Below are positions 16,845 to 25,018 of a stretch of 64,000 nucleotides of DNA, piece by piece. The notes below the pieces were generated by a model, which was not told the origin of the DNA, made no database searches, and was given only the letters and a program-made list of their open reading frames with translations. The first letter of the stretch is position 1, and every line of letters begins with the position of its first letter. Source of the stretch: Parvularcula sp038749595 (lineage in GTDB: Bacteria; Pseudomonadota; Alphaproteobacteria; Caulobacterales; Parvularculaceae); the NCBI GenBank assembly GCA_038749595.1, contig JBCDHW010000001.1, forward strand, positions 62,001 through 126,000. Direction: 5' to 3'. Both the position numbers and the translations under genes were made by a program.

Positions 16845-18239
16845 TCATTCCAGATTCTCGAGAACGGCCGCGGTGAAGGCTGCCTCGTCAAACCGGTTGC
16901 CAGTATAGTCGTAGCCTCGGCGAACAATCACGGCGTTCCGTTCAGGGACGATCATGACGATTTGCCCGCGGTTGCCAAGCGCTGCGTAGGTCCCGGTGGG
17001 GATGCCGGGATACCCGTCATAGAGCCAGAATTGCGCGCCGTACCCGCGGCTTGGCCCGTCACCGCGTCGCGGGGGCTGGCTTGGTGCCGGGGTTCGTACG
17101 TATGTTGACCAATCTTCGGGGAGAAGTCGCTCGCCTTCCCAGACTCCGTCTTGCAGGTACAGCATGCCGAGCCGCGCAAGATCGCGCGCCGTGGTCCACA
17201 CCTGGCTTGAGAGAACAAAGTTGCCTTGCCAGTCCGTTTCCAAATGGGTGTTCAGCATACCCACTTTGTAAAGCAAGCGCTCGAACGGATAGGCCCTGTA
17301 GGCTGCGTCATCGTCCATCGCTTCACGCAAGGTCAGGAGCGCCAACATCGTGTCGTTGTTGGCATAGCGCCAGCGCTGACCCGGCGGTGCGGCGAGTACG
17401 TTCCCGGCCGCGTGCTCGGTAACGAGCCCACCGCCGAAGTAAATTTCATCCGTCCGGTTACCCGCAGGCTCGCTGTCGAGGCCTGAACCCATGTGCAAGA
17501 GGTTTTCCAGCGTAATCGACGCACGCGGATCCCCAGCGCCAGACCATGCGGCGAGGCCGGTCGGCTGATCCAGCGCGACGAAGCCGTCCATCACCGCGGC
17601 GCCGATAACGGTGGCGCCGATTGATTTCGCCACGGACCATGTCCGCTGGGCCGTGTCCTTGGTAAACCCATCCGTATACGTCTCGGATACGATGCGCCCG
17701 TCCTGGACAATGACAACAGCGCTCGTCACGCCGCCAAATCCGCCGTCAAAGGCACGCTTGACCGCGTCGCTGAGACCCTCTTCATCAATGCTGCCCGGAA
17801 GGGGATCGCGGGGCAACCGATCGCCCATCGGCCAAGGGTCACGCCTGCGGCGACGCGGCTTCTCCACCTCCGCGGTCGGCAAAATGTCCGGATCCGTCGC
17901 GCCGGGCGGCAAGGATGCACAACCAAGATGCGGGCGCCATGCAGCGATGCGTGGAGGCATATCCTCCGCATACGTTACAGAAACCGTCTTCGCCCGCCGA
18001 TCGACCGTCGCTTCAGGAAGCGACGCGAGCACGGGCCGGTAAGCCGGATAGATGTTCGTCAGCTCCTGCGCGGCGATCGCCTCCAGCGACTTGCCGCCGT
18101 TGAAGAGGCCGGAACAGGTGAACTGCGCTTTATAGCCTGCCGCCAGCGCCCGCTCGCCGCGGGTTGGTGCATCCTGGGCAGCGGCCATTGCGGACAAACT
18201 CGCGGCAAGGCCCACGGCCGTGAGGCGAAACATCATCAT
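16845..18239 (-). CDS. Secreted serine hydrolase (beta-lactamase / class C family)
   Basis: Exported penicillin-binding-like hydrolase. The start ATG 18239 begins MMMFRLTAVGLAASLSAMAAAQ, a signal peptide. An N-terminal region of about 150 residues with two Cys is followed by a beta-lactamase fold domain: SVAK (Ser-x-x-Lys, about residue 202) and YAN (about 290). The C-terminal half (GYGAQFWLYDGYPGIPTGTYAALG) is typical of these hydrolases. Substrate unknown: peptidoglycan, an ester or a lactam. Tail to tail with mutL with no gap; divergent from marC over 143 bases. Confidence 0.85.
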   Translation of the reverse strand: MMMFRLTAVGLAASLSAMAAAQDAPTRGERALAAGYKAQFTCSGLFNGGKSLEAIAAQELTNIYPAYRPVLASLPEATVDRRAKTVSVTYAEDMPPRIAAWRPHLGCASLPPGATDPDILPTAEVEKPRRRRRDPWPMGDRLPRDPLPGSIDEEGLSDAVKRAFDGGFGGVTSAVVIVQDGRIVSETYTDGFTKDTAQRTWSVAKSIGATVIGAAVMDGFVALDQPTGLAAWSGAGDPRASITLENLLHMGSGLDSEPAGNRTDEIYFGGGLVTEHAAGNVLAAPPGQRWRYANNDTMLALLTLREAMDDDAAYRAYPFERLLYKVGMLNTHLETDWQGNFVLSSQVWTTARDLARLGMLYLQDGVWEGERLLPEDWSTYVRTPAPSQPPRRGDGPSRGYGAQFWLYDGYPGIPTGTYAALGNRGQIVMIVPERNAVIVRRGYDYTGNRFDEAAFTAAVLENLE

Positions 18240-18382
18240 CGGCTCAGGTTTCCTTTTTCTTCTCGTTTTCGCCCTAGCCATCGCGGCCGTTTCCTGCCAG
18301 GGGCGACCGAAGTCCCGCCGCGTCGTCTTTCGCGGCCTGACACCCCCGTTTCATCTCTGGTTTCGCTCGGGAGGCACTGGCC

Positions 18383-19090
18383 ATGCTCGATCAAGCATTC
18401 ATCGCTTCGTTTTTCACCGCGTTCGTGACGCTGTTCATCATCGTCGACCCGATTCTGGTCGCGCCCCTGTTCGCGGCACTGACCCACCAGAACACGGAGA
18501 AAGAACGCCGCACGATCGCCATCCAAGCGGCGCTCATCTCGCTTGGCGTCCTCGTGTTCTTCGCGCTCGCTGGGCCCACAATGCTGCACCACCTGGGTAT
18601 CGAGCTGTGGTCATTCCGCGCGGCGGGTGGATTGCTGTTGTTCCTCATCGGCTTCCGGATGTTCTTCAATCCCGACGACGAGGTTGATGATCGGCGGCCT
18701 GGGCCCAAGGCGTCAGCGCGCGACAACGTTGCTTTCTTCCCCCTTGCTCTGCCGATGCTCGCGGGGTCCGGCGGGATCGCCGCCATCATGCTGCTGATGA
18801 AAGACGGCGCCGAGGCCTATGCCGGCAACCCTTGGGGGGCGAAACTTGGCGTCCTCGCGGCGCTGTTGTTGGTGCTTGTCATTGCGGTGCCAGTAATGAT
18901 GTCCTCTGGCGCAATCGCGCGGGCGCTGGGCCGGACGGGGATGAACATGATCTCTCGGCTGCTCGGCATGTTGCTCATGGCCCTCGCTACGCAGTACGTC
19001 TTTGATGGCGTGCGGGAGGGCATCTTTGAAGAAGCCATCAATCCCGCTGTGCAAGAGATAAGAAAGACGCTGGAGGAAGCGTCAGAGTAG
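18383..19090 (+). CDS. MarC family integral membrane protein
   Basis: UPF0056/MarC family inner-membrane protein of uncertain function; the family was once linked to multiple antibiotic resistance but that role is not supported. It is 235 aa with six hydrophobic segments; the start FFTAFVTLFIIVDPILVAPLF is diagnostic. GGGAGG lies about 10 bases before the ATG. glk starts nine bases after its stop, so the two may share a transcript. Confidence 0.9.
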   Translation: MLDQAFIASFFTAFVTLFIIVDPILVAPLFAALTHQNTEKERRTIAIQAALISLGVLVFFALAGPTMLHHLGIELWSFRAAGGLLLFLIGFRMFFNPDDEVDDRRPGPKASARDNVAFFPLALPMLAGSGGIAAIMLLMKDGAEAYAGNPWGAKLGVLAALLLVLVIAVPVMMSSGAIARALGRTGMNMISRLLGMLLMALATQYVFDGVREGIFEEAINPAVQEIRKTLEEASE

Positions 19091-19099
19091 AGGGCGCGT

Positions 19100-20056
19100 A
19101 TGGCGAAGCCGCAGCTTCTAGTTGGAGATATCGGCGGGACGAACGCCCGCTTTGCGGTGGCGGAGCCGGGAGGCGCGGTCCGTGACGTTGAGATCCTCGC
19201 CGTCGCTGAGCACGAAAGCTTCGATGCAGCCCTGCGCCAATATCTCAAAGGTCTCGGCGAACGTCCGGCCGCTTTTTCCGTCGCTTCAGCAGGCATTCGC
19301 CGCGGCGATACAGTTCATCTCACGAACGCACCCTGGAGCTTGGGTGAAAGCGCGCTGTGTACGGAGTTTGGCTTTGAGCAGGTCTGCATCTTCAACGATT
19401 TTGAAGCGCAAGCGCGGTTCGCCGGCACACTGAAAGACCAGGGTTGCCTCATCCTCAAAGAGGGTACCCCGATCGAGGGCGCTCCCGTTTTGACTGTCGG
19501 CCCTGGGACGGGGTTTGGGCAGGCTGTCTACCTCCCTGGCAATCCCGGCCGTGTGGCCGCGACGGAAGGGGGCCATCGCCTGATGCCTGTACGCGATGCG
19601 CGCGAGCTACGTTTGTTCGAGCGGGTCTCTGAGGAACAGGGCTATCCTGCTATTCTCGAAGAGGCATTGTCAGGGCGCGGAATTGTCAACTTCTACCGTG
19701 TTCTGATTGATGACCGCGGCGAGGTTGCCCGATGCGCAACGCCGCCAGAGATTACCAGCGCCGCGCTTGATGCTCCTGGTACAGAACGAGACGCTGTGCT
19801 CTGGTTCCTCGACATGCTCGCCTGCGCAGCAGCTGACGCGTGTTTCTCCACCGGCGCCCGCGGCGGGGTGGTGATATCGGGCGGGATCACGCCGCGCCTG
19901 GTGCCGCTTTTAAAAGCATTTGATTTTGCGAGCGCTTTTGCCCGCCCAGGCGTGCTCCATGACTATCTCGCGCAAGTGCCGGTTCGCCTCGTCACAGAGC
20001 CCCACGCGGCGCTCTACGGTGCAGCGTCATTGATGCACGACCGCGCTGGTCACTGA
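19100..20056 (+). CDS. glk: Glucokinase
   Basis: Phosphorylates glucose to glucose-6-phosphate at the entry to sugar breakdown. The 318-aa protein has the N-terminal phosphate loop VGDIGGTNARFAV (residues 8-20), the VGPGTGFG loop at about 133-140, and EGGHRL in the active site. It matches the Glk (not ROK) family in length and motifs. It follows marC by nine bases. Confidence 0.93.
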   Translation: MAKPQLLVGDIGGTNARFAVAEPGGAVRDVEILAVAEHESFDAALRQYLKGLGERPAAFSVASAGIRRGDTVHLTNAPWSLGESALCTEFGFEQVCIFNDFEAQARFAGTLKDQGCLILKEGTPIEGAPVLTVGPGTGFGQAVYLPGNPGRVAATEGGHRLMPVRDARELRLFERVSEEQGYPAILEEALSGRGIVNFYRVLIDDRGEVARCATPPEITSAALDAPGTERDAVLWFLDMLACAAADACFSTGARGGVVISGGITPRLVPLLKAFDFASAFARPGVLHDYLAQVPVRLVTEPHAALYGAASLMHDRAGH

Positions 20057-20143
20057 CGAAAACTGTCCCTTTCAACCACGTGACATGGATCAAGTGGCTG
20101 CGCTTTGCGCATGCCATTGTCCAGCCAGTGAAGGGAGAAGTTC

Positions 20144-20968
20144 ATGGCCTATACCAACGCGTATGTCCCCGCGCTCGACGCCGGCTCACTCGCCGGAAGT
20201 CTCCAGGATGCTGACGCCCTGTTGTCAGGGACCGGAAGATTTATCCGTGTTCACCACGTTATTGATGTTTACAAACCGCCGCTCTCGCTTGTCGGTGCCG
20301 TCGAAGTCGCCGCGATCGCCAACGCCCAGCGCGAAGGCGCGCGCAAACTCGAGGCTGATGTCCGCCAAGCTTTCAAAGCTGTTGCAGGCGATGTCACCAG
20401 CGGCTGCGAAGTTGCCCTGACGGTCGAAGAGGGCGAGATGCCCCGCGCCTCAGCACTGGCTGCGCGCACGTCAGATATTACAGTTTTCCGGCACCGGGGG
20501 GAGGGGCGGGTCGCGTTCGACCCGAGCTTCTTCGAAGCGCTCCTCTTCCATTCAGGACGCCCCCTGTTTTTGACACCTGAAACCGGTGCCGGATCAGATC
20601 TCAACCACGTCGCTATCGGATGGAATGGCTCGCGCGAATCGGCGCGTGCGCTGGCCGCTGCTGGCCCCGCGCTTCAGACCGCGAAGTCGGTGAGCGTCAT
20701 CACCATCGGCGACGAGCGTAAGGATAGGCCGACTGCGGATGAATTGGTCGGCCAACTCCAACGCTGCGATATCTCTGCAAAACTTGTTCGGCGCGACGAC
20801 AAGGGTGGGTCAACGACGACCATCCTTAGCCAAGCGTGCGAAGACAACGGATGCGGTCTTCTTGTCCTCGGTGCGTTTTCGCAGTCGCGGGTCCGAGAAG
20901 TCGTCCTCGGCGGTGTGACACGGAAAATGCTCCGTGAGCCCCCGCTGCCGCTCCTCATCGCCCACTAG
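20144..20968 (+). CDS. Universal stress protein (UspA family)
   Basis: Cytosolic stress protein, 274 aa. The C-terminal half (from about residue 150) contains the ATP-binding pattern: HVAIGWNGSRESARAL and LVLGAFSQSRVREVVLGGVTRKML. The N-terminal half is a degenerate second Usp domain. GAAGG lies about seven bases before ATG 20144. Single gene ended by a strong terminator. A precise role is unknown. Confidence 0.85.
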   Translation: MAYTNAYVPALDAGSLAGSLQDADALLSGTGRFIRVHHVIDVYKPPLSLVGAVEVAAIANAQREGARKLEADVRQAFKAVAGDVTSGCEVALTVEEGEMPRASALAARTSDITVFRHRGEGRVAFDPSFFEALLFHSGRPLFLTPETGAGSDLNHVAIGWNGSRESARALAAAGPALQTAKSVSVITIGDERKDRPTADELVGQLQRCDISAKLVRRDDKGGSTTTILSQACEDNGCGLLVLGAFSQSRVREVVLGGVTRKMLREPPLPLLIAH

Positions 20969-21033
20969 GGAGGCGATCGGCCCGCCGGCGTTCCCATGTT
21001 GAGCGCATCAAGGTGTAGTATTCGGCGAGGCTA

Positions 21034-21090
21034 GGGGTCCGAAACGCTGGTGGTCCAGGGAAAACCACCGGCGTTTCGGACCCGTTTTTT
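21034..21090 (+). terminator. Rho-independent terminator of the uspA gene
   Basis: A 20-bp stem, GGGTCCGAAACGC / GCGTTTCGGACCC plus GGTGGT / ACCACC with one T-G pair, has a nine-base loop and is followed by six Ts (21085-21090). Confidence 0.9.
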
Positions 21091-21176
21091 CAGCCGCGCG
21101 AATGCCAGAAGAAGGCCAGCTGTCCGCATCATCTGATCATCCCTCCGAAGTTTCTCGACACAGCTGAACCGGCAAC

Positions 21177-21211
21177 AAAAAAGCCGCCTTGGTTTGATCC
21201 AAAGCGGCTTT
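21177..21211 (-). terminator. Terminator of VPLPA gene 3
   Basis: Stem AAAGCCGC/GCGGCTTT extended by TTGG/CCAA with one mismatch; six Ts follow on the minus strand (21177-21182). It lies 20 bases after the stop of the minus-strand gene. Confidence 0.85.
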
Positions 21212-21230
21212 CACACGTGAGCGCGTGGTT

Positions 21231-21971
21231 TTAGGCGCTCTTTTTACGCAACCGCGCGGCGCCTGCTGCAACGGCCGATCCAAACAGCCAGACCCCAGCG
21301 GGGACCGGGATCGCATCAGGCGGCAAGTCGGTCAGCTTGAACTGCACCGATGGGCGCGAATTCGAACCAACGGTGCCGTCCATGATGACAAAGCCGGACA
21401 GGTCCCAGTCAGCATCCCACGTGAAGTCAGACAGCTCGAGGTACGAGTTGGTCGTCGTCGAGAAGCTCGGGATGCTCAGCGCCATGCCGTCGAGGGCGAG
21501 GTCACCAAGGGTCGTTGGCGAACCGCCCGCACCGGTGGCGATGCGGATATACATTGTCGTGACGCCAGCAAGATCGACGTTGAACGCCACTTCTTCGCCC
21601 GCAGAAAATGCGTTGTCGCGGTCGAGGTCGATTGCGAGTTCGAGGACGCCCGGTGTCTCATCGTAGGAGAGAAGGAAGTCGAATGCTGCGCTGTCCCAAA
21701 GGCCATCAGGGTCGGTCGAGACGTTGATCTCATCAGCCTGCGGAACGGTGGTGTTAAGGCCGATGCCGACCTCGCGCTCGCTTGCGTTCGCGCCATTGTC
21801 GCCTTTACGGAACTCAGCGACGGCGCTTTCGCAGTCAACCGCAGGGCTACCGCCGCAGCGGCCTGGGAAGGTGGAATCGTAGCCGGGAAGCAAGTTCACG
21901 GTTGCTGGAGCCGCGTTTGCTGCCCCGAGAAGTGCCGCCGCGCTCGCAGCGACGAGAAGGACATGTTTCAT
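21231..21971 (-). CDS. Secreted VPLPA/PEP-CTERM-type protein 3
   Basis: Third exported protein with an exosortase-type tail, 246 aa from ATG 21971. Signal peptide MKHVLLVAASAAALLGAANA. The mature domain is beta-rich, acidic and has two Cys (GRCGGSPAVDCES). The tail is AIPVPAGVW, hydrophobic LFGSAVAAG, basic ARLRKKSA. The outer reading frame extends to 22247 but a signal peptide start with GGGGG upstream is preferred. It has its own terminator, so it is probably transcribed alone. Confidence 0.85.
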   Translation of the reverse strand: MKHVLLVAASAAALLGAANAAPATVNLLPGYDSTFPGRCGGSPAVDCESAVAEFRKGDNGANASEREVGIGLNTTVPQADEINVSTDPDGLWDSAAFDFLLSYDETPGVLELAIDLDRDNAFSAGEEVAFNVDLAGVTTMYIRIATGAGGSPTTLGDLALDGMALSIPSFSTTTNSYLELSDFTWDADWDLSGFVIMDGTVGSNSRPSVQFKLTDLPPDAIPVPAGVWLFGSAVAAGAARLRKKSA

Positions 21972-22102
21972 GTCAAAAACCCCCAAGGTTATCGAGAACT
22001 TAAGACTATCACACCCGAGCGTGAACGAAACCCGCAATAGTGATAACGTTACTGCGAGCGGAAGGAGCGCTGCCCGCTCTCGACGCAGCGCTAAAACACG
22101 AT

Positions 22103-23029
22103 CTACGCCGCCGCGCTGGAGTTGGATCCGACTTGGTAGTGGGTCGCGGTGGGGTAGGGGATCGTGATCCCGGCGGCATCGAGCGCCTCTTTGAACTGTT
22201 TGGTGAGGTCGAACTTGACTGGCCAGTAGTCGGAGCCGAGCGCCCAAACCCGGACGGTGATATCGACGGAGCTGTCACCGAGATTACCAACACCGAGGAA
22301 CGGCTCCGGTGTCTTGAGGGCCCGGCTGTCCTGGGCGATCACCGCGCGCAACGCGTCCATCGCTTTGTTGATATCGTCTTCGTACGAAATGCCCATGACG
22401 AAATCGACGCGCCGTTGGTCGTATGCTGAGTAATTCGAAATCGCCCCGGCGTAGATGTCGCCGTTGGGAACGATGATTTTGACGTTGTCCGGTGTCGCAA
22501 GTTCGGTCGTGAAGAGGTTGATCCCCTTCACCGTTCCGGCTTGGCCACCTGCCTCGACATAATCCCCGACGCGGAACGGACGGAAGGTCAACAGCATCAC
22601 GCCCGAGGCCACGTGGCTCAACGTCCCTTGCAGTGCGAGACCAATCGCCAAGCCAGCCGCACCGATCAGGGCCGCGAGGCCGGTCGTCTGAATGCCAAAC
22701 ATCGACAGTACCGCGATGACGACGAACGCGAAGACCAACCAATAGACGAGGCTACCGAAGAAATTGGCGAGGGTGCTGTCCAGCTGAGGCGCCTTCTGCA
22801 CCAGGTTGGTGACAATTTTCCGAAGCCGGCCGGCGATCAGCGTGCCGATCCAAAAAACGATGAGGGCGCTGAGCGCCTTTAACCCAAAGCCGACGGCGGT
22901 TTCCGTCCAACTCGCGATGTTCTCGGGGGTCAGCAGTCCAGAGACCAAAGAAACGGCAGCCTCGGGGTTTTGCAGAACTTCGGCCGCGCTGGTGCCGGTG
23001 GTCGTTTGCGGTGCGTTGGGGGTTAGCAT
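22103..23029 (-). CDS. mscS: MscS family mechanosensitive channel
   Basis: Small-conductance mechanosensitive channel of the inner membrane, opening on hypo-osmotic shock. 308 aa with three membrane helices (about residues 45-155), the pore-lining AALIGAAGLAIGLALQGTLSHVASG, and a cytosolic beta domain with FRVGDYVE and PNGDIYAGAISNYS. The conserved late motif GITIPYPT is present. Single gene, 131 bases upstream of VPLPA gene 3 on the same strand. Confidence 0.93.
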   Translation of the reverse strand: MLTPNAPQTTTGTSAAEVLQNPEAAVSLVSGLLTPENIASWTETAVGFGLKALSALIVFWIGTLIAGRLRKIVTNLVQKAPQLDSTLANFFGSLVYWLVFAFVVIAVLSMFGIQTTGLAALIGAAGLAIGLALQGTLSHVASGVMLLTFRPFRVGDYVEAGGQAGTVKGINLFTTELATPDNVKIIVPNGDIYAGAISNYSAYDQRRVDFVMGISYEDDINKAMDALRAVIAQDSRALKTPEPFLGVGNLGDSSVDITVRVWALGSDYWPVKFDLTKQFKEALDAAGITIPYPTATHYQVGSNSSAAA

Positions 23030-23132
23030 ACCGTGCCCTCATAAGTGGTTCGGCGCTCCCTGTTCAGAGCCGGACCGCCCGTCAAGTCAGAGATGCAGCC
23101 TGGGTTTTGGTTGCGTGTGAGGAGTTGTGACC

Positions 23133-24344
23133 GTGGCCAATTTTATTGTTTCCGACGCCCTCGGACGGATTGCACCCTCACCGACGATCGCCATCAGCCA
23201 AAAAGCGCGTGATTTGAAGGCGGCGGGCCGCGACGTCATCGCACTGGCGGCTGGAGAGCCCGATTTTCCGACCCCGGAGCATATCGCCGAGGCGGGAATT
23301 CAAGCAATCCGTGACGGGAAGACAGGCTACACGGCGGTCGATGGCATCCCTGAACTCAAACAGGCGGTTGCCGAGAAATTTCGCCGAGACAATGATCTTG
23401 CGTATGATCCGGCTTCGGAGGTTGCGGTCACTTCAGGCGGGAAATTCATGATCTACGCGGCCATGGTGGCGTCTCTCAATCCCGGCGACGAGGTCATCAT
23501 TCCCGCGCCTTACTGGGTCAGCTACCCAGGGATCGTGTCCCTGTGCGGCGGTAAGCCGGTCATCGCGAAAACTTCGGAAGAACAGTGTTTTAAACTCACC
23601 GCAGAGGCGCTCGAAGCGGCGATCACCGACAAAACCCGCTGGCTCATCCTCAACTCCCCCGGCAATCCAACGGGCGCCGTGATGGACCGGGAGGACCTCG
23701 CCGCGCTGGCCGAAGTGCTCGAACGGCATCCGCATGTCTGGGTCCTGACAGACGATATCTACGAACACATCACCTACGATGCCGCCTTCGCGACGATCGC
23801 CTCCGTCGCCCCAGCCTTGAAGGAGCGTACGCTGACGATGAACGGTGCATCGAAGGCTTATTCGATGACCGGCTGGCGCATTGGCTTTGGGGGAGGGCCT
23901 GCGCCTCTGATGGCATCCATCCGCAAGCTGCTCGGCCAATCGACCACCAATCCCTGCTCCATCAGCCAGTGGGCGGCCGTCGCAGCCCTCAACGGTGACC
24001 ACAGCTTTATGGCTGACCGCGCCGCCGCTTTCCGTGGGCGCCGGGACATGCTTCTCGATGCCTTCAGCGCGATGCCGGGCATCACCTGCGCTAAGCCAGA
24101 GGGAGCCTTCTATCTCTATCCTTCCGTCGCGGGGTTGATCGGCAGGAGCATCGACGGTCGTCGTCTGGAGACCGACGTCGACGTTTGCGAAGCGCTGTTA
24201 GAGAGGGAGAACGTCGCCCTGGTCCCTGGCACAGCCTTCGGCCTCGCGCCGTTCGCGCGGCTCTCCTACGCCGCGTCGATGGAGCAGCTCGAAGAAGCGG
24301 CTTCCCGCATGACGCGCTTCTGCAACGCCGTGGCCGGGTCCTAG
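23133..24344 (+). CDS. Aspartate aminotransferase (class Ib-like, PLP)
   Basis: PLP-dependent aminotransferase that interconverts aspartate/2-oxoglutarate and oxaloacetate/glutamate. I chose GTG 23133 over GTG 23127 because GAGGAG lies at a proper eight-base spacing. 403 aa. Motifs: AAGEPDFPTPEHI near the N-terminus, NSPGNPTGAV, and PLP-lysine in NGASKAYSMTGWRIG at about residue 241. It matches the AspB/AatA group of alphaproteobacteria. Monocistronic by position. Confidence 0.92.
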   Translation: MANFIVSDALGRIAPSPTIAISQKARDLKAAGRDVIALAAGEPDFPTPEHIAEAGIQAIRDGKTGYTAVDGIPELKQAVAEKFRRDNDLAYDPASEVAVTSGGKFMIYAAMVASLNPGDEVIIPAPYWVSYPGIVSLCGGKPVIAKTSEEQCFKLTAEALEAAITDKTRWLILNSPGNPTGAVMDREDLAALAEVLERHPHVWVLTDDIYEHITYDAAFATIASVAPALKERTLTMNGASKAYSMTGWRIGFGGGPAPLMASIRKLLGQSTTNPCSISQWAAVAALNGDHSFMADRAAAFRGRRDMLLDAFSAMPGITCAKPEGAFYLYPSVAGLIGRSIDGRRLETDVDVCEALLERENVALVPGTAFGLAPFARLSYAASMEQLEEAASRMTRFCNAVAGS

Positions 24345-24435
24345 CGTCATCGGAAAATTCGATACCTCACAGTGATACCATTTGTTTTCACCAGAGGCGT
24401 GAGGCACCTATCTCTGCATCGAAGGGAGATACCCG

Positions 24436-24885
24436 ATGACGAACACGACCCCCGTTCTCAACAGCCTCACCCGCGTTCTGGCGGATACCTACGCTTTGTA
24501 TCTGCGGACCCACGGCTATCACTGGAATGTCGAAGGCCCGAATTTCAAAAGCTTGCACGAGCTCTTCGAAGAGCAATACCGCGCCATGTGGACCAGCATG
24601 GACGACATCGCTGAGCGGATCCGCGCGCTTGGCGCCTATGCACCCATGGGTGCCCAAGCGCTGATGGAGGGCTCGCGCATCGACGCTGCCGACAATGGTA
24701 TCCCAACGGCCAACGCGATGGTGCAAAATCTCGTGTCTGGCCATGAGGCTTGGCTGGAAGGCGCCCGCGAGGCCCTAAGTGCCGCGGGCGACGCCAACGA
24801 CCCGGCGACCGAAGACCTCCTGACCCCGCTGATCGCGGAACACGAGAAAATGGCTTGGATGCTGCGCTCAAGCTTAGAGCGCTAG
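24436..24885 (+). CDS. dps: Dps family DNA-protecting ferritin
   Basis: Forms a 12-subunit shell that oxidises and stores iron and guards DNA. 149 aa. The ferroxidase residues appear in LRTHGYHWNVEGPNFKSLH and ELFEEQYRAMWTSMDDIAERI (His, His, Asp, Glu pattern). A GAAGGGAG site lies seven bases before ATG. It lacks the long Lys-rich N-terminal DNA-binding tail of E. coli Dps, so DNA binding is not certain. Confidence 0.92.
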   Translation: MTNTTPVLNSLTRVLADTYALYLRTHGYHWNVEGPNFKSLHELFEEQYRAMWTSMDDIAERIRALGAYAPMGAQALMEGSRIDAADNGIPTANAMVQNLVSGHEAWLEGAREALSAAGDANDPATEDLLTPLIAEHEKMAWMLRSSLER

Positions 24886-25018
24886 GCCACCTGAGCCGCA
24901 GCAAGCCTCCGGAGCGGTCCCTCTCACCCATCTCCTGCCCGCTCCCGGGGCTTGCGCCGCATCCTGCGCCACCGACGGAGTTGCGGTGCAGCGAAGCGCG
25001 TTCTATGGCGCCGAGGCT

